64,000 nucleotides of DNA, from assembly GCA_045106555.1 (NCBI GenBank), contig JBGCET010000002.1:246247-310246 (forward strand), in the 5' to 3' direction. The notes beneath the pieces are model-generated. The model saw only the letters and a program-made list of their open reading frames with translations. It was not told where the DNA came from and did no database searches. This DNA is from JANQOZ01 sp045106555 (GTDB lineage: Bacteria > Pseudomonadota > Gammaproteobacteria > Xanthomonadales > SZUA-38). This document shows positions 15,743 through 25,320 of this stretch, piece after piece; within the stretch, counting starts at the first letter, position 1; the number at the start of each line of letters is the position of its first letter. The position numbers and the translations under genes are program-made.

Positions 15743-16032
15743 GGGTCTTCGCCTCCCTAAATTTAAGAGTCAAATCATGGGAGTTTGCTGGTCGCCTCGT
15801 CGTTGGAAATTAGTGATTTTTCGTGATGTTTTGTGATTTTCAACAGAAACAATGGCTTACAGACCTGTGGTTGATGGGCAGCTGCCATTAAGTTTTAGGT
15901 TTGATTGGCTGCCCATCGAGACTCACTGGAAGAGTCGCCGCAGCGGCGACGAGTGGTGGGCGAAAAATTGGACAGTAACTGCATGTCCGAAAACGGCTGG
16001 TTTTGAGATCAGGCCATCGTCATAATCTTGCC

Positions 16033-17517
16033 ATGACTTCTTCATCGGCAACTATCGAAAGCAACGACCTTGCAACTGACCCGACGGCTTGTTACCGAGC
16101 GCTTCAGTCGCACGACGCCCGTTTTGACGGCAGGTTTTTTGTCGGCGTGAAAACCACAGGTATCTATTGCCGGCCAGTGTGTCGAGCGCGATTGCCGCTG
16201 CAAAAGAACTGCACCTTTTTCAATAATGCGCCGGCCGCCGAACGTTCTGGGTTCAGGCCCTGCCTGCGTTGTCGACCGGAAACGGCGCCAGGCTGGTCTA
16301 CCACTGACATCAGTGGCCAGCTTGCCGTTGCAGCCTCGTCGATCATGCAAAAGCTATTGCATCAGAATCCGCGTGTAACCGATATCGCGGAGCGGCTTGG
16401 TGTATCAGCTCGCCACCTCAGGAGGCTCTTCGAAGATCACTTCGGGGTTTCGCCCGTCGACTACCTGCAAACGCAGCGGCTGTTGATGGCCAAGCGTTTG
16501 CTGACCGATACCTCCATGTCGGTAACGGATATTGCTGGCGCTGCCGGCTTTGGCAGTCTTCGGCGACTCAACGCCAGTATGAAAGAGCGTTACAACTTAA
16601 GTCCAAGCGCATTGCGTGCCCACAACCTTGGCGGCAAGGCAGTCCAACAAACGGCGGCTAACGGTCTACAGTTCTCAATGCCGGTGCGTGAGCCTTATGA
16701 CTTTGAGTGGATGTGTAGTTTCTTTCAGTCACGCAGTATCGAAGGTCTGGAGCGGGCTTCTCAGAGCGGCTACCAACGGGTGCTGAGTGTTGCCGGTCCG
16801 GAAGGGCCGCTGACCGGATGGATTGAACTGACCCGTCAGGTCGACAACACCCTGAAGCTGACGGTCAGCCATTCGCTGGCACCCGCCATTGCGCCGGTGT
16901 TGGTATTGACCCGGCAGTTGTTCGACCTGGACGCGGACCCGGATTCTTTTCTGCCCACTCTTGGCACACTGGCAAACGCCAACCCGGGCATTCGCGTGCC
17001 TGGAGCCGTCAGTGGGTTTGAAATTGCCGTGCGTGCGGTGCTGGGACAACAGGTTACCGTCAAGGCAGCGCGCACGCTGGCAGCGCGATTCGTCACGCGC
17101 TTTGGTGAGCCGTGCCGCTTCGACGATCAGCCGCATTTGACCCATGCGTTTCCCAGCCCCGAGAAAATATCCCGGGTGCGTCACTCAAGCATTGCAAAGC
17201 TGGGAATTATCTCGCGCCGGTCAGAAACCCTCCGAACGCTGGCCAAAGCTATCGCAGCGGGTCAGTTGGACTTGTCTCCAGGCGCGCCGGTGGCAACCAC
17301 CATTGAGCAACTCAATTCGCTGCCCGGCATCGGCGACTGGACATCCCAGTACATGGCCATGCGCGCGTTGCGCTGGCCTGATGCATTTCCCGCTGCCGAC
17401 TATGGGGTGATGAAAGCGTTACAGGTAGAGACGGCGCCAAACGCCCGCCGCGCTGCACAACAGTGGAGCCCCTGGCGGGCCTACGCGGTGATGCATTTGT
17501 GGGCGTCGCTGCATTAA
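16033..17517 (+). CDS. Ada-AlkA fusion: alkylation-responsive regulator and 3-methyladenine DNA glycosylase
   Basis: A 494-residue fusion. Residues 20-85 are the Ada methylphosphotriester-sensing zinc domain with C46, C50, C77 and C80. Residues about 105-205 are an AraC-type DNA-binding domain. The C-terminal half is an AlkA-type HhH-GPD glycosylase with hairpin LPGIGDWTSQY and the catalytic aspartate in the following AAD segment. It senses methylated DNA backbone, activates repair genes and removes alkylated bases. The ATG at 16033 gives the canonical length; upstream codons without a ribosome site are ignored. The Ogt gene follows directly, so this is a two-gene adaptive-response operon. 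Confidence 0.95.
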   Translation: MTSSSATIESNDLATDPTACYRALQSHDARFDGRFFVGVKTTGIYCRPVCRARLPLQKNCTFFNNAPAAERSGFRPCLRCRPETAPGWSTTDISGQLAVAASSIMQKLLHQNPRVTDIAERLGVSARHLRRLFEDHFGVSPVDYLQTQRLLMAKRLLTDTSMSVTDIAGAAGFGSLRRLNASMKERYNLSPSALRAHNLGGKAVQQTAANGLQFSMPVREPYDFEWMCSFFQSRSIEGLERASQSGYQRVLSVAGPEGPLTGWIELTRQVDNTLKLTVSHSLAPAIAPVLVLTRQLFDLDADPDSFLPTLGTLANANPGIRVPGAVSGFEIAVRAVLGQQVTVKAARTLAARFVTRFGEPCRFDDQPHLTHAFPSPEKISRVRHSSIAKLGIISRRSETLRTLAKAIAAGQLDLSPGAPVATTIEQLNSLPGIGDWTSQYMAMRALRWPDAFPAADYGVMKALQVETAPNARRAAQQWSPWRAYAVMHLWASLH

Positions 17518-17537
17518 TGAAGATCAAGAGAGTAGAT

Positions 17538-18023
17538 ATGGAAACCTCCTACGACATCATCGATTCGCCGATGGGCAGCATTCTTATTGCCAGTCGCGAC
17601 AATGGGCTGGCCGGCTTGTGGTTTGAAGGGCAAAAATACGAAGGCAAACCCCAGTCGGATTGGCAGCAGCGGCCCGCAGAGCCAGTGGTTCGGGCTGCGG
17701 GGATGCAGCTAAAACAGTATTTCGCGGGTCAGCGCGAGGTTTTTGATGTGGCGCTAAACCTTGCCGGCACAGACTTTCAGAAATTGGTTTGGAAAGAATT
17801 GCTGAAAATCCCCAGCGGTCAAACTATTAGCTATGGCGAGCTGGCGAATCGTTTGCGCAAACCCAAAGCCGTTAGAGCCGCCGCCGCGGCGGTTGGTAGA
17901 AACCCGGTGTCGGTGATTGTTCCTTGCCATCGGGTGGTTGGGGCGAACGGTGCGCTAACCGGTTATGCCGGCGGAATCGAGCGCAAAGAGGGGTTGCTTA
18001 AACTAGAGGCATCTACTGCATAA
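17538..18023 (+). CDS. ogt: O6-methylguanine-DNA methyltransferase
   Basis: A 161-residue suicide methyltransferase that moves the methyl group of O6-methylguanine to its own cysteine. The active-site PCHRV lies at 129-133 (C130), preceded by the recognition helix motif ISYGELANRL and RAAAAAVGRNP. AGAGAG precedes ATG 17538; a second ATG at 17517 overlaps the stop of the upstream Ada-AlkA gene and could provide translational coupling. Together with that gene it forms the classical alkylation-damage response. Confidence 0.95.
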   Translation: METSYDIIDSPMGSILIASRDNGLAGLWFEGQKYEGKPQSDWQQRPAEPVVRAAGMQLKQYFAGQREVFDVALNLAGTDFQKLVWKELLKIPSGQTISYGELANRLRKPKAVRAAAAAVGRNPVSVIVPCHRVVGANGALTGYAGGIERKEGLLKLEASTA

Positions 18024-18101
18024 AACTCAGGCGGCGGCTTTGGTAAGAAGATTTACCCAGCGTCTCTGCTACTCTGGTCATCCCCAGAAAAGGGAGTTTC
18101 G

Positions 18102-18923
18102 ATGACACAACCGATGCGCGGTTCATGCTTATGTGGAGGGGTTCGGTTTCTCGCCAAGGGTGACATTAAGCGAGTGTCTGCCTGTTACTGTGGACAATGC
18201 ACCCAGCAAAATGGCGGCAGCCCCTTCCACGGTGTTGAGCTTAAGGGTGAACTTGTTGTTGAGAACGAACGTTATCTGGTCTGGTATGCGTCGTCAGAAA
18301 AAGCCCAGCGTGGTTTCTGTCGACGATGTGGGTCCAGCCTATTTTGGAAAGCCAACGATGATCCATCGTTTTTCGATGTCAGTCTTGGCACCTTAGACGA
18401 TATCGGCTCCCTGAGTTTGGACGCCCATATCTTCGTTGATAGCTGCCCGTCATATCTGACGGTGCCGATCAATCCGGAGCTGGCTGACTCACCTACCAAT
18501 ACCAGTCTGGGGGCGATCGGAATCGCCATCACCGGGGCGCCCATATTTAACGACCAAGAAGGACCGATGGACAGTCTTAATGAAGGCGTAATTTCCGGCT
18601 TTGATAACTACGGTGCGCACACTGGCCCGCAGGTGTATCACTATCATCTGGAGCCTACACCGATCACCAACGATGACTTTGAGCTGTTTGCGATTCTGCG
18701 AGATGGCTTCTTTCTTTATGGCCGAAGAGACTGGCCCAGCAATGAACATCCCACTGACCTTGATGAGTCCGGCGGGCATGTCGGGTTAACCCAGTATTCA
18801 CCGGACACGCCGGTGTACTACTACCACATCAAAAATCAGATTTATTCCACGGTGAATGGCAAAGATGCCTACCTGTTGTTTGACGAAGCCTATCAGGGCA
18901 CGCCGAACGCGATCACCAATTAG
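18102..18923 (+). CDS. fusion of GFA zinc domain and YHYH domain
   Basis: A 273-residue chimera. Residues 1-115 form a complete GFA/CENP-V domain with zinc cysteines in GSCLCGGV, CYCGQC and CRRCG. From about residue 130 the protein is a YHYH domain: GAIGIAITGAPIFN, YHYHLEP, ILRDGFFLYGRRDWP and VYYYHI. YHYH proteins are normally exported and lack such an N-terminus, while GFA proteins usually end after HIFV. The joint near VDSCPSYLTVPINP (about 18450-18480) therefore looks like two genes welded by deletion. A dead SCO gene, a frequent YHYH neighbour in my experience, follows directly. It may be expressed but functionally compromised: the YHYH part now lacks a signal peptide. Confidence 0.82.
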   Translation: MTQPMRGSCLCGGVRFLAKGDIKRVSACYCGQCTQQNGGSPFHGVELKGELVVENERYLVWYASSEKAQRGFCRRCGSSLFWKANDDPSFFDVSLGTLDDIGSLSLDAHIFVDSCPSYLTVPINPELADSPTNTSLGAIGIAITGAPIFNDQEGPMDSLNEGVISGFDNYGAHTGPQVYHYHLEPTPITNDDFELFAILRDGFFLYGRRDWPSNEHPTDLDESGGHVGLTQYSPDTPVYYYHIKNQIYSTVNGKDAYLLFDEAYQGTPNAITN

Positions 18924-18941
18924 GACAATAGAGGGTCGAGC

Positions 18942-19371
18942 CATGTGGAATTGGATAGTAGCCTTATCGCTGATACTCATTATTGCCCTGCCGGTCTGCG
19001 TCGCTGACGACACGCTTGTCGAGAATTCAGAAAGAATTTTACGAAAACGACCAGGTCCGCATCCTGTCACACTCTGCGATGCCGGAAGTGGACTTGGTTC
19101 CCGTGCTTCGACGCTACGCCGACCGGCACAAAATTCGCAGTGAAAAATGGGATCTGGTCACAGGCTCCAAAGCAGAGATCTACGACATCGCCAAGACTGC
19201 CTATTTCGCCAGCGAAGATATGGGCGAGGCAAGGGGTGAAGGTGATTTTTACACACAGAAAAACTACTGTTAGTCGACCAGAACAAACGTATTCGGGGCG
19301 TTTACAACGGTTTGTCTGAGACGGCCATGGTTGACCTGATAGCGGATATCAACCTGTTGCTTGACCAGTAA
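18942..19371 (+). pseudogene. SCO1/SenC-family copper protein, decayed
   Basis: Three frames together give a SCO-like protein: a signal peptide (MWNWIVALSLILIIALP), then, after a frame change near 19020, EFYENDQVRILSHSAMPEVD with YADRHKI and WDLVTGS, and after another frame change near 19265, LLVDQNKRIRGVYNGL to a stop at 19371. The segment that should contain the copper-binding CxxxC is missing. SCO proteins deliver copper to cytochrome oxidase and related enzymes. With two frameshifts and a deletion this copy is not functional. Confidence 0.75.
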
Positions 19372-19481
19372 GCAGTTGTGATTTGGCCTCAGTCGATCTG
19401 GACGTGTGGTGCCTTGCTAATACTGATTCAACTCCCAATACCAATACTGCTATGCTGAGGTCTTTCTGAGAGGAATAGCCC

Positions 19482-21107
19482 GTGTTCGCGTTGCTACTAG
19501 CTGCGACTCTGGCTGCGGGGCCTGAGGTCACCATACAGCCAGACGGGGATTCGTTGCTGGCTCGTTACGAACTCACAGAGTCTGTTACAACATTCGAGTT
19601 TGCCCCCTACGACACGCCCCAGCGCACTGATGCCTGGTCTCCTTTGGACGACGGCTGGCGCTTCGACGGCGCAACGATGTCCCGAACCGATGGCGCTGAG
19701 TTTTCCCAGTTCACGTTGCGCATGGCGCCCGATCCACGGCACCACGATCGCCGTAATATTGTTGTCAGTCGCATCGGTGAAGGCTGGGCTCTGTTTCTCG
19801 CCGCGCTGGGCGGTATGGGTGAGCCAGCGACTGTACGATTCAACGGTTTCACACCGGATTCGCGGCTGAGCCTTGCGGGACATGACGGCGGAATATCGAA
19901 GAGCATCCGTACTGATGGAAACGACCGGCGCGCGGTGTACATCGGCCCAATGGCGGACGGAAACCAACGGACAGACGATGTTCCGATAGTGTTTATTGCG
20001 TCACCAGCCTTGCCTGGTTGGGCCAAAGTCGCTCTTTATGAAAATGCTGTTGCTATAGCGCAGCTTCTGGAAAAGCGCCTGGGAACTCCGACCGCTACAA
20101 GGCCTCTTGTGCTGGTGGTCTACGATCCGTCATTGACCACAAACAGTACAAAAGGCAGCGCTCTGGCTGGCGCAACCATCCAGCTAAACCTGAGTGCATT
20201 GCCGGCGGATGCCAGCGACGATGCAGTCGGCAGGCTTGGCGGCCTGATTGCACACGAGATGGTTCACCTATGGCTAAACGAAGTATGGGATACCGCCGAA
20301 AACGCGGCGCAGCCGTGGCTGCATGAAGGGGCAGCGGAGTATCTGGCAGACCGCTGGCTGCGATCCGACCAAGCTTTCAAACGTGAGGCCGAAAACCATC
20401 TTGCCAACTGCCTGTCTTCCCTTGGCTCGCGACCATTGGATGGTTCTGAGGGCCCACTATACGGGCAGATTCCTTACAACTGTGGTTTCAGCCTGCACCT
20501 GGCGGCGGAGCTTGCCGGGTTGTCCAATAATCATGGCGACGTGCTGGACCTTTGGCGCACCATCTTGGATCGTTCCGTAGAGCGTCGTTATGACAGCAAA
20601 CTATTTCTCGCCGTAGCCGCGGAGCGCGGTGGCAGTGCTTTCACCGACTTTGCCACGCCCTTGCTGCGGGTCCAGGGCGGATTGAAGCCGTTAATGCTGG
20701 GCAAGGCCCTTCATGGCTTGGGTCTGGAAGTGGTCAGTCGAGCGCCGAATCGAGATCAAGGCTTTGCATTGATGCAGTCTGCGCTTCGAGCGATAGGCCG
20801 CCACTACTGTCGCGGAGCACATGGTTGGTGGACGCAGTCAGACCACCTGCGGATGGATACGGGGGATCGATGTGGTCCCTTTCTTCCCGGCGATCCACTC
20901 GTGAGCACAGTGAACGGGATTGGTCTTACGTCTCAGCCCTTTGATGCCTATCTGGAACTCCGAAAAACTTGCGATGCCGGCGCACCGTTGACATTCGCGA
21001 CAACCGACGGAGAAAAACTGCCGTCCTTCGACTGTGAAGCCACTATCTCCGAGCCGGTCCCGTTCGCCAGGTTAAACGCGATGGAAAATCTGACTGAGCT
21101 GCGTTAA
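19482..21107 (+). CDS. secreted gluzincin-type zinc metallopeptidase
   Basis: A 541-residue exported protein starting at GTG behind GAGAGGA, with a short signal peptide. The zinc motif HEMVH lies near residue 258 and the third ligand glutamate in LHEGAAEYLADRW about 30 residues later, the M1/M61-like HExxH...E arrangement. An N-terminal beta domain (~200 residues) precedes the catalytic part, as in M61 glycyl aminopeptidases. Three cysteine pairs late in the chain fit periplasmic location. It stands alone between the SCO pseudogene and the convergent TonB receptor. Peptide substrate unknown. Confidence 0.78.
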   Translation: MFALLLAATLAAGPEVTIQPDGDSLLARYELTESVTTFEFAPYDTPQRTDAWSPLDDGWRFDGATMSRTDGAEFSQFTLRMAPDPRHHDRRNIVVSRIGEGWALFLAALGGMGEPATVRFNGFTPDSRLSLAGHDGGISKSIRTDGNDRRAVYIGPMADGNQRTDDVPIVFIASPALPGWAKVALYENAVAIAQLLEKRLGTPTATRPLVLVVYDPSLTTNSTKGSALAGATIQLNLSALPADASDDAVGRLGGLIAHEMVHLWLNEVWDTAENAAQPWLHEGAAEYLADRWLRSDQAFKREAENHLANCLSSLGSRPLDGSEGPLYGQIPYNCGFSLHLAAELAGLSNNHGDVLDLWRTILDRSVERRYDSKLFLAVAAERGGSAFTDFATPLLRVQGGLKPLMLGKALHGLGLEVVSRAPNRDQGFALMQSALRAIGRHYCRGAHGWWTQSDHLRMDTGDRCGPFLPGDPLVSTVNGIGLTSQPFDAYLELRKTCDAGAPLTFATTDGEKLPSFDCEATISEPVPFARLNAMENLTELR

Positions 21108-21207
21108 CGCGTGGCGACTGCTGAGAACTGGGAAGTCATTCTTCATTGTCCCGTGATGTTTATCGTTGGTAAATGGACGTTTGCGTTTCCGTCGAACAAC
21201 CAGCAAC

Positions 21208-23391
21208 TTAAAAGCCGGCCCTCAGCGTGATGCCGTAAGTGCGCGGTGGACCGTAAGCAGCGGTGGTAAGAACGCCGATAGCGGTGCGGTCATCGGCAAA
21301 GTTGATGTAGGTCTCATCGGTGGTATTTCGCACCCATCCAACCACTTCCCAATGATTGCGGACCAGTCCCACGGACAGGTTTACCAGCGAACGGCTAGCG
21401 CCGCTGAGCCTGGGGTCATTTTGCGGTTCAAAATAGACTCGGCTGCGATAGTTCCAGTCGGTCCGCAGCACCAGGTTGCCCCAATCGTTCACGGGCATGG
21501 TGAATTGCGCTGACGCCGCTGATGTCCACTCCGGCGCAAGATTGAGCTGGTTGCCTGCGCAGTTTTCCCGAGTTAGATTGGCAGGCGTTGAGCCAGGCGC
21601 AGGGCAACCGGGAAATTCATTGTAGTCGGCGTCCAAATAGCCCACGCTGGCGTTCAAGTTGAGGCGCTCGCCAACTCGCGCCGCAAGTTCAAATTCAACA
21701 CCCGAAATCTCTGCTTCAGCGGCGTTGTTCAGAGACACACCACCGCCTACAATCTGAGACAACTGCAAGTCTTCATAGTCGGTACTGAACACGGCCAAAT
21801 TCAGCTGCATCCGCCGATCCAACAGGCTGGATTTCAGTCCCGCTTCTATCGAAGTGGCAGATTCTGGGTCAACCTCAAGATTGGCGCCGGCAAACACGAA
21901 GTCTGTATTAAACCCTGAGCTTTTGAAGCCTTCGGCGTAACGCAGGTAACCGGTATGATTTTCGTTAACGGCGTAGGACAGAGAAACGGTCGGCGAAAAG
22001 TCGTCGTCAGAACGGGAGCGGGAAAAATTGGTGCTGCCGAAGATTCCGGTCTGGTCATTCTGAATATGGAAAGCATCTTTGGACTCTGACAACCAACGTC
22101 CGCCCAATTCCAAGGTGGTGCGAGCGGACACCGGGTAATTGGTGTTGAAAAACAGGGCATAGCTTTCGGTATCAACGGCGCTGTCTAAAGTGATGGGCAG
22201 CTCAAATCCTGAAACTCCGGTAAGGAAATCCCCTAAGGCGAAATTGCCGCCGCCGACAGAGTCTTGCTTGTAGTAATAGATGCCCGCCAGGTAGTCCCAT
22301 TTTTTGGTGAGCATCCCACTGAACCGACTCTCCAGAGAGACAGCTTCGGTTTCCTGACCGAACAGGTCCGGAAATACTCGTACCGGCAGTTTGTCATCGT
22401 CCAAACCTGCATCGAAGGAAGAGTCGCGATAAGCCGCGATGGTAGTCCACTCGCTATCGCCCACTGCCACCTCGCCGGTCAGAGAGACTCCCCAATTGTC
22501 TCGATGAACAAAGTTGGGCTGGTCCTGGTTGGTAGTGAAAGGAGTATTGAGTGTAGGGTCGTCAAAAAATGCGAACTCAGTCACTTCAAAAAGCACTGGT
22601 TCACCGCGATCGGTTAAGGCATCCGCAGCGAGAGTGAATCGCATTTGGGAGCTGGGTTCATAAACCAACGTGCCGCGAACGGTGGTGAGGTCGGCGGTAT
22701 CAAGGTCTGGCCCATCACCGACATGTTTCACAAACCCATCCTGGGCCACATAGCCCAGAGAAAGAGAGCCAGCGAGGTTGTCGCTGATACCCCCGGATAC
22801 GTGGCCTCGTAGTCGAAGATGGTCGAAGTTGCCGATCTGGGCTTCAACAGAACCCTGGAAATTTTGGGAAGGCTCTCGGGTCACTATATTGATTGCGCCG
22901 GCGATGGTGTTTTTTCCAAGAACGGCCCCCTGGGGTCCGCGCAACACCTCAATTCTCTCAATGTCGATGAGGTCTCGATTGAAGTTTTCCGGTCGACCCA
23001 TGTACACGCCGTCGACGTAGTAACCCACCCCGGTTTCCAGCCCTACGAATCGAATCAGCGTCGAAATTCCTCGGATGCTCACCAAGCCCTGAATTGATCC
23101 CGCGATACCGGAGGATTGACTTGCGTTGGGAATGGTTGCCAGTACCTGATCGAAGGAATCGATACCGGCTCGGGCCAACTGAGCACCGGTCACGGTGGTT
23201 ACCGAAATGGGGACGTCCCGCAGGCTTTCTTTCCGCTTCCTGGCCGTCACAGTAATCATCTGAAGAGCATTTTCGTTCGCGCTGGCGCTATCGATATCCG
23301 TCGCCCGGGCGAGGCTCATACTCGACCCATAGGATGCCAGGGTGCCAACCAGGCAGATGGCGATAGGGATTTTGATAGCCCGATTTGTCAA
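21208..23391 (-). CDS. TonB-dependent outer-membrane receptor
   Basis: A 727-residue receptor with signal peptide, TonB box region MITVTARKR, plug domain (DVPISVTTVTGAQL, SIRGIST, GYYVDGVYMGRP, IERIEVLRGPQGAVLGKNTIAGAINIVTREP) and a 22-strand barrel ending in an aromatic residue (LRAGF). Plug sequence with RGPQG...GKNTIAGAINI is the pattern of the large proteobacterial group that imports siderophores, carbohydrates or other scarce compounds; the ligand cannot be assigned. The start codon appears to be TTG at 23391. A two-component pair lies just upstream in the same direction, a possible regulator. The 285 nt between (23392-23677) hold no gene. Confidence 0.9.
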   Translation of the reverse strand: MTNRAIKIPIAICLVGTLASYGSSMSLARATDIDSASANENALQMITVTARKRKESLRDVPISVTTVTGAQLARAGIDSFDQVLATIPNASQSSGIAGSIQGLVSIRGISTLIRFVGLETGVGYYVDGVYMGRPENFNRDLIDIERIEVLRGPQGAVLGKNTIAGAINIVTREPSQNFQGSVEAQIGNFDHLRLRGHVSGGISDNLAGSLSLGYVAQDGFVKHVGDGPDLDTADLTTVRGTLVYEPSSQMRFTLAADALTDRGEPVLFEVTEFAFFDDPTLNTPFTTNQDQPNFVHRDNWGVSLTGEVAVGDSEWTTIAAYRDSSFDAGLDDDKLPVRVFPDLFGQETEAVSLESRFSGMLTKKWDYLAGIYYYKQDSVGGGNFALGDFLTGVSGFELPITLDSAVDTESYALFFNTNYPVSARTTLELGGRWLSESKDAFHIQNDQTGIFGSTNFSRSRSDDDFSPTVSLSYAVNENHTGYLRYAEGFKSSGFNTDFVFAGANLEVDPESATSIEAGLKSSLLDRRMQLNLAVFSTDYEDLQLSQIVGGGVSLNNAAEAEISGVEFELAARVGERLNLNASVGYLDADYNEFPGCPAPGSTPANLTRENCAGNQLNLAPEWTSAASAQFTMPVNDWGNLVLRTDWNYRSRVYFEPQNDPRLSGASRSLVNLSVGLVRNHWEVVGWVRNTTDETYINFADDRTAIGVLTTAAYGPPRTYGITLRAGF

Positions 23392-23677
23392 TGCAAACTC
23401 GCAAAGCGATGATATTGGACCCTGAGTATCAGCCCATTATTAGCAAAAAAACAGCAGTAAGTTCCGAAGACTGATTTCTATTTCGGTGCCGGCACGCAGG
23501 CTATCGAAAATATTGCGCCCATATGACTGCCTTCTAGACTCGACCAATAGCTCCCCATTGTCTGCCAGGGTCAGACTAGTCCACGGATTCTGTGCCTAAT
23601 GTCTGAGAAATGAAGGTCGTCTCATCCAACAAATCCTTGTTAGAAGGTTTTGGTTAGCCTCGTGTTTCCCTATTCGC

Positions 23678-24319
23678 TCAGATAATCCCGTTGGTGATGG
23701 CTTTGAGCACCGCCTGGGTGCGATCGCGGGCGTTGAGCTTTTGTAAGATTACTGACACCCGGTTCTTAATGGTGCCCTCCGCTTTGTGTAACTGCTGGGC
23801 AATCTGTTGATTGGAAAGGCCGGCGGACATTAGCCTCAGCACAGCCCGATCTTTGTCGTCCAGTTCCCCGATCAGGGCTTCTGGCTGGGGCAGTGAGCCA
23901 TGACCTCGTACCCGGCGGCGAGACTGGGGGTCGAGAACTGTGGCGCCGCTCAAAATAGCGTCGATGGTGGCAAACAAGTCGTCCGGTTCAATGTCCTTGA
24001 GCACATAGCCGTTGGCCCCGGCCCGCGTCGCTTGTTGGAGTAGGTCCTGGTCCTCAAAGGTGGTCAGCAAAAGAACGGGCAGCCGGTTGGCTCCCTGGCG
24101 CAGCCGCCGCACCACTTCAATGCCGTCCATTACGGGCATGCGGATGTCACAAAGGAGAATGTCCACTTCCGCGCCCATGAGTTGGTCCACCGCATCAGCG
24201 CCGTCCTCTGCTTCGAACGCCACTAGTAGGTTCGATTGCGCATCGAGGATGGCTCTCAAGCCCTTGCGGACCAGCGCCTGATCGTCCACAAGACCAATTC
24301 GAATCGGTTTTTTGCTCAC
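23678..24319 (-). CDS. NarL/LuxR-type response regulator
   Basis: A 213-residue regulator with a receiver domain (DDQ at 12-14, phospho-acceptor D in ILLCDIRMPVMDG, T and K in LLTTFED and YVLKDIEP) and a C-terminal LuxR HTH (LMSAGLSNQQIAQQLHKAEGTIKNRVSVILQKL). It overlaps the kinase gene by 4 nt (ATGA), so the two are translationally coupled. Probable targets are the downstream TonB receptor or the divergent membrane/TPR/RND genes. Confidence 0.93.
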   Translation of the reverse strand: MSKKPIRIGLVDDQALVRKGLRAILDAQSNLLVAFEAEDGADAVDQLMGAEVDILLCDIRMPVMDGIEVVRRLRQGANRLPVLLLTTFEDQDLLQQATRAGANGYVLKDIEPDDLFATIDAILSGATVLDPQSRRRVRGHGSLPQPEALIGELDDKDRAVLRLMSAGLSNQQIAQQLHKAEGTIKNRVSVILQKLNARDRTQAVLKAITNGII

Positions 24320-25281
24320 GCGTGAGCCCAGGCCGCGGTGATTCGGGTCCCCGTCGGCGCGTTGGCCGCAATGATTAGTTCGCCTTGCGCATTAATGACC
24401 CGTTCGCGCATACCGGAAATACCGTAGCCCTCAACGCTGCCAGTGCCGACTCCGTTGTCCTCTACGGTGAGGCAGATTTTTCCCTGGTCTGTTCGCACGC
24501 TGATGACGCAGCGACTTGCCTGGGAGTGGCGCACGACATTGGTGATGGACTCTCGCGCCACGGCCAACAGGTTCTCTGCGATTGCCAGGTCTTCGATGAC
24601 AACATCCGGCGCCACGTCGATCACCAACTCTGGCGCAGGGAACGGCCGGGTTAACTCGGACAGCGCCCGATTGAGGTCTAGCGGCGCGAGTTCCCGCAAA
24701 GCTCCCACTAAGTGGCGAATGTCTTCCAGCAGATCGGACGACAAATTCAGGCAGTCCGATAGCGCATCGCGATCTTCCGGCTGACTGCGGTCCCTTAGCT
24801 GGCGCAGATTTAGTTTCAGCGCTGTTAAGGTATGCCCTGCAGTGTCGTGCAGTTCGCGTGAAACCCGCAGGCGTTCCCGGTCCCGGGCAGACGACTCCAG
24901 CAGTGAGCGGGTGGCCAGCATTTCGGCATTGATTTCCGCCAGTGCGTTGCGAGCTTTATTAGCCTGTAAGGCGTAGTGTCCAATTAGAAGCGAAAAGAGC
25001 TGAAAACAGGCGTAAAGCGCGACATTGAGGAATGTCGACAGCGCCGTGGCGTCGTGAAAAATCTGGTGTACAACAAAATGCGCGATATTGACCAGCAACG
25101 CCGCCAGGATCGCCGGCCAAATTCCCAGAATGTAGGGGATCTGCGCGACGACTACGATATTGAGGATTGCCGCGCTCGAAGACTGGTCAACAGCGATCAC
25201 CGCGCACGCACACACGGCCTGAAGCAACAGATTAACTACCTTGCCCGTTTTACTGCGTTGGAAATTCAGTAGCAGTCCCAT
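24316..25281 (-). CDS. NarL-type sensor histidine kinase
   Basis: A 321-residue membrane kinase. Four to five membrane helices fill the first ~150 residues, followed by a coiled linker (LAEINAEMLATRSLLESSARDRERL), the HisKA_3 dimerisation helix with phospho-acceptor in RELHDTAGHTLTALKLNLRQL, and a C-terminal ATPase (ESITNVVRHSQA, DNGVG, YGISGMRERV). The ATG at 25281 follows GGGAAG and leaves room for the divergent promoter region; an upstream ATG would run through that region. With no periplasmic domain it probably senses a membrane or envelope state. Confidence 0.9.
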   Translation of the reverse strand: MGLLLNFQRSKTGKVVNLLLQAVCACAVIAVDQSSSAAILNIVVVAQIPYILGIWPAILAALLVNIAHFVVHQIFHDATALSTFLNVALYACFQLFSLLIGHYALQANKARNALAEINAEMLATRSLLESSARDRERLRVSRELHDTAGHTLTALKLNLRQLRDRSQPEDRDALSDCLNLSSDLLEDIRHLVGALRELAPLDLNRALSELTRPFPAPELVIDVAPDVVIEDLAIAENLLAVARESITNVVRHSQASRCVISVRTDQGKICLTVEDNGVGTGSVEGYGISGMRERVINAQGELIIAANAPTGTRITAAWAHA

Positions 25282-25320
25282 CCCGACACATCTTCCCGCT
25301 ACGCAGTTAGCCTGCGTGCG

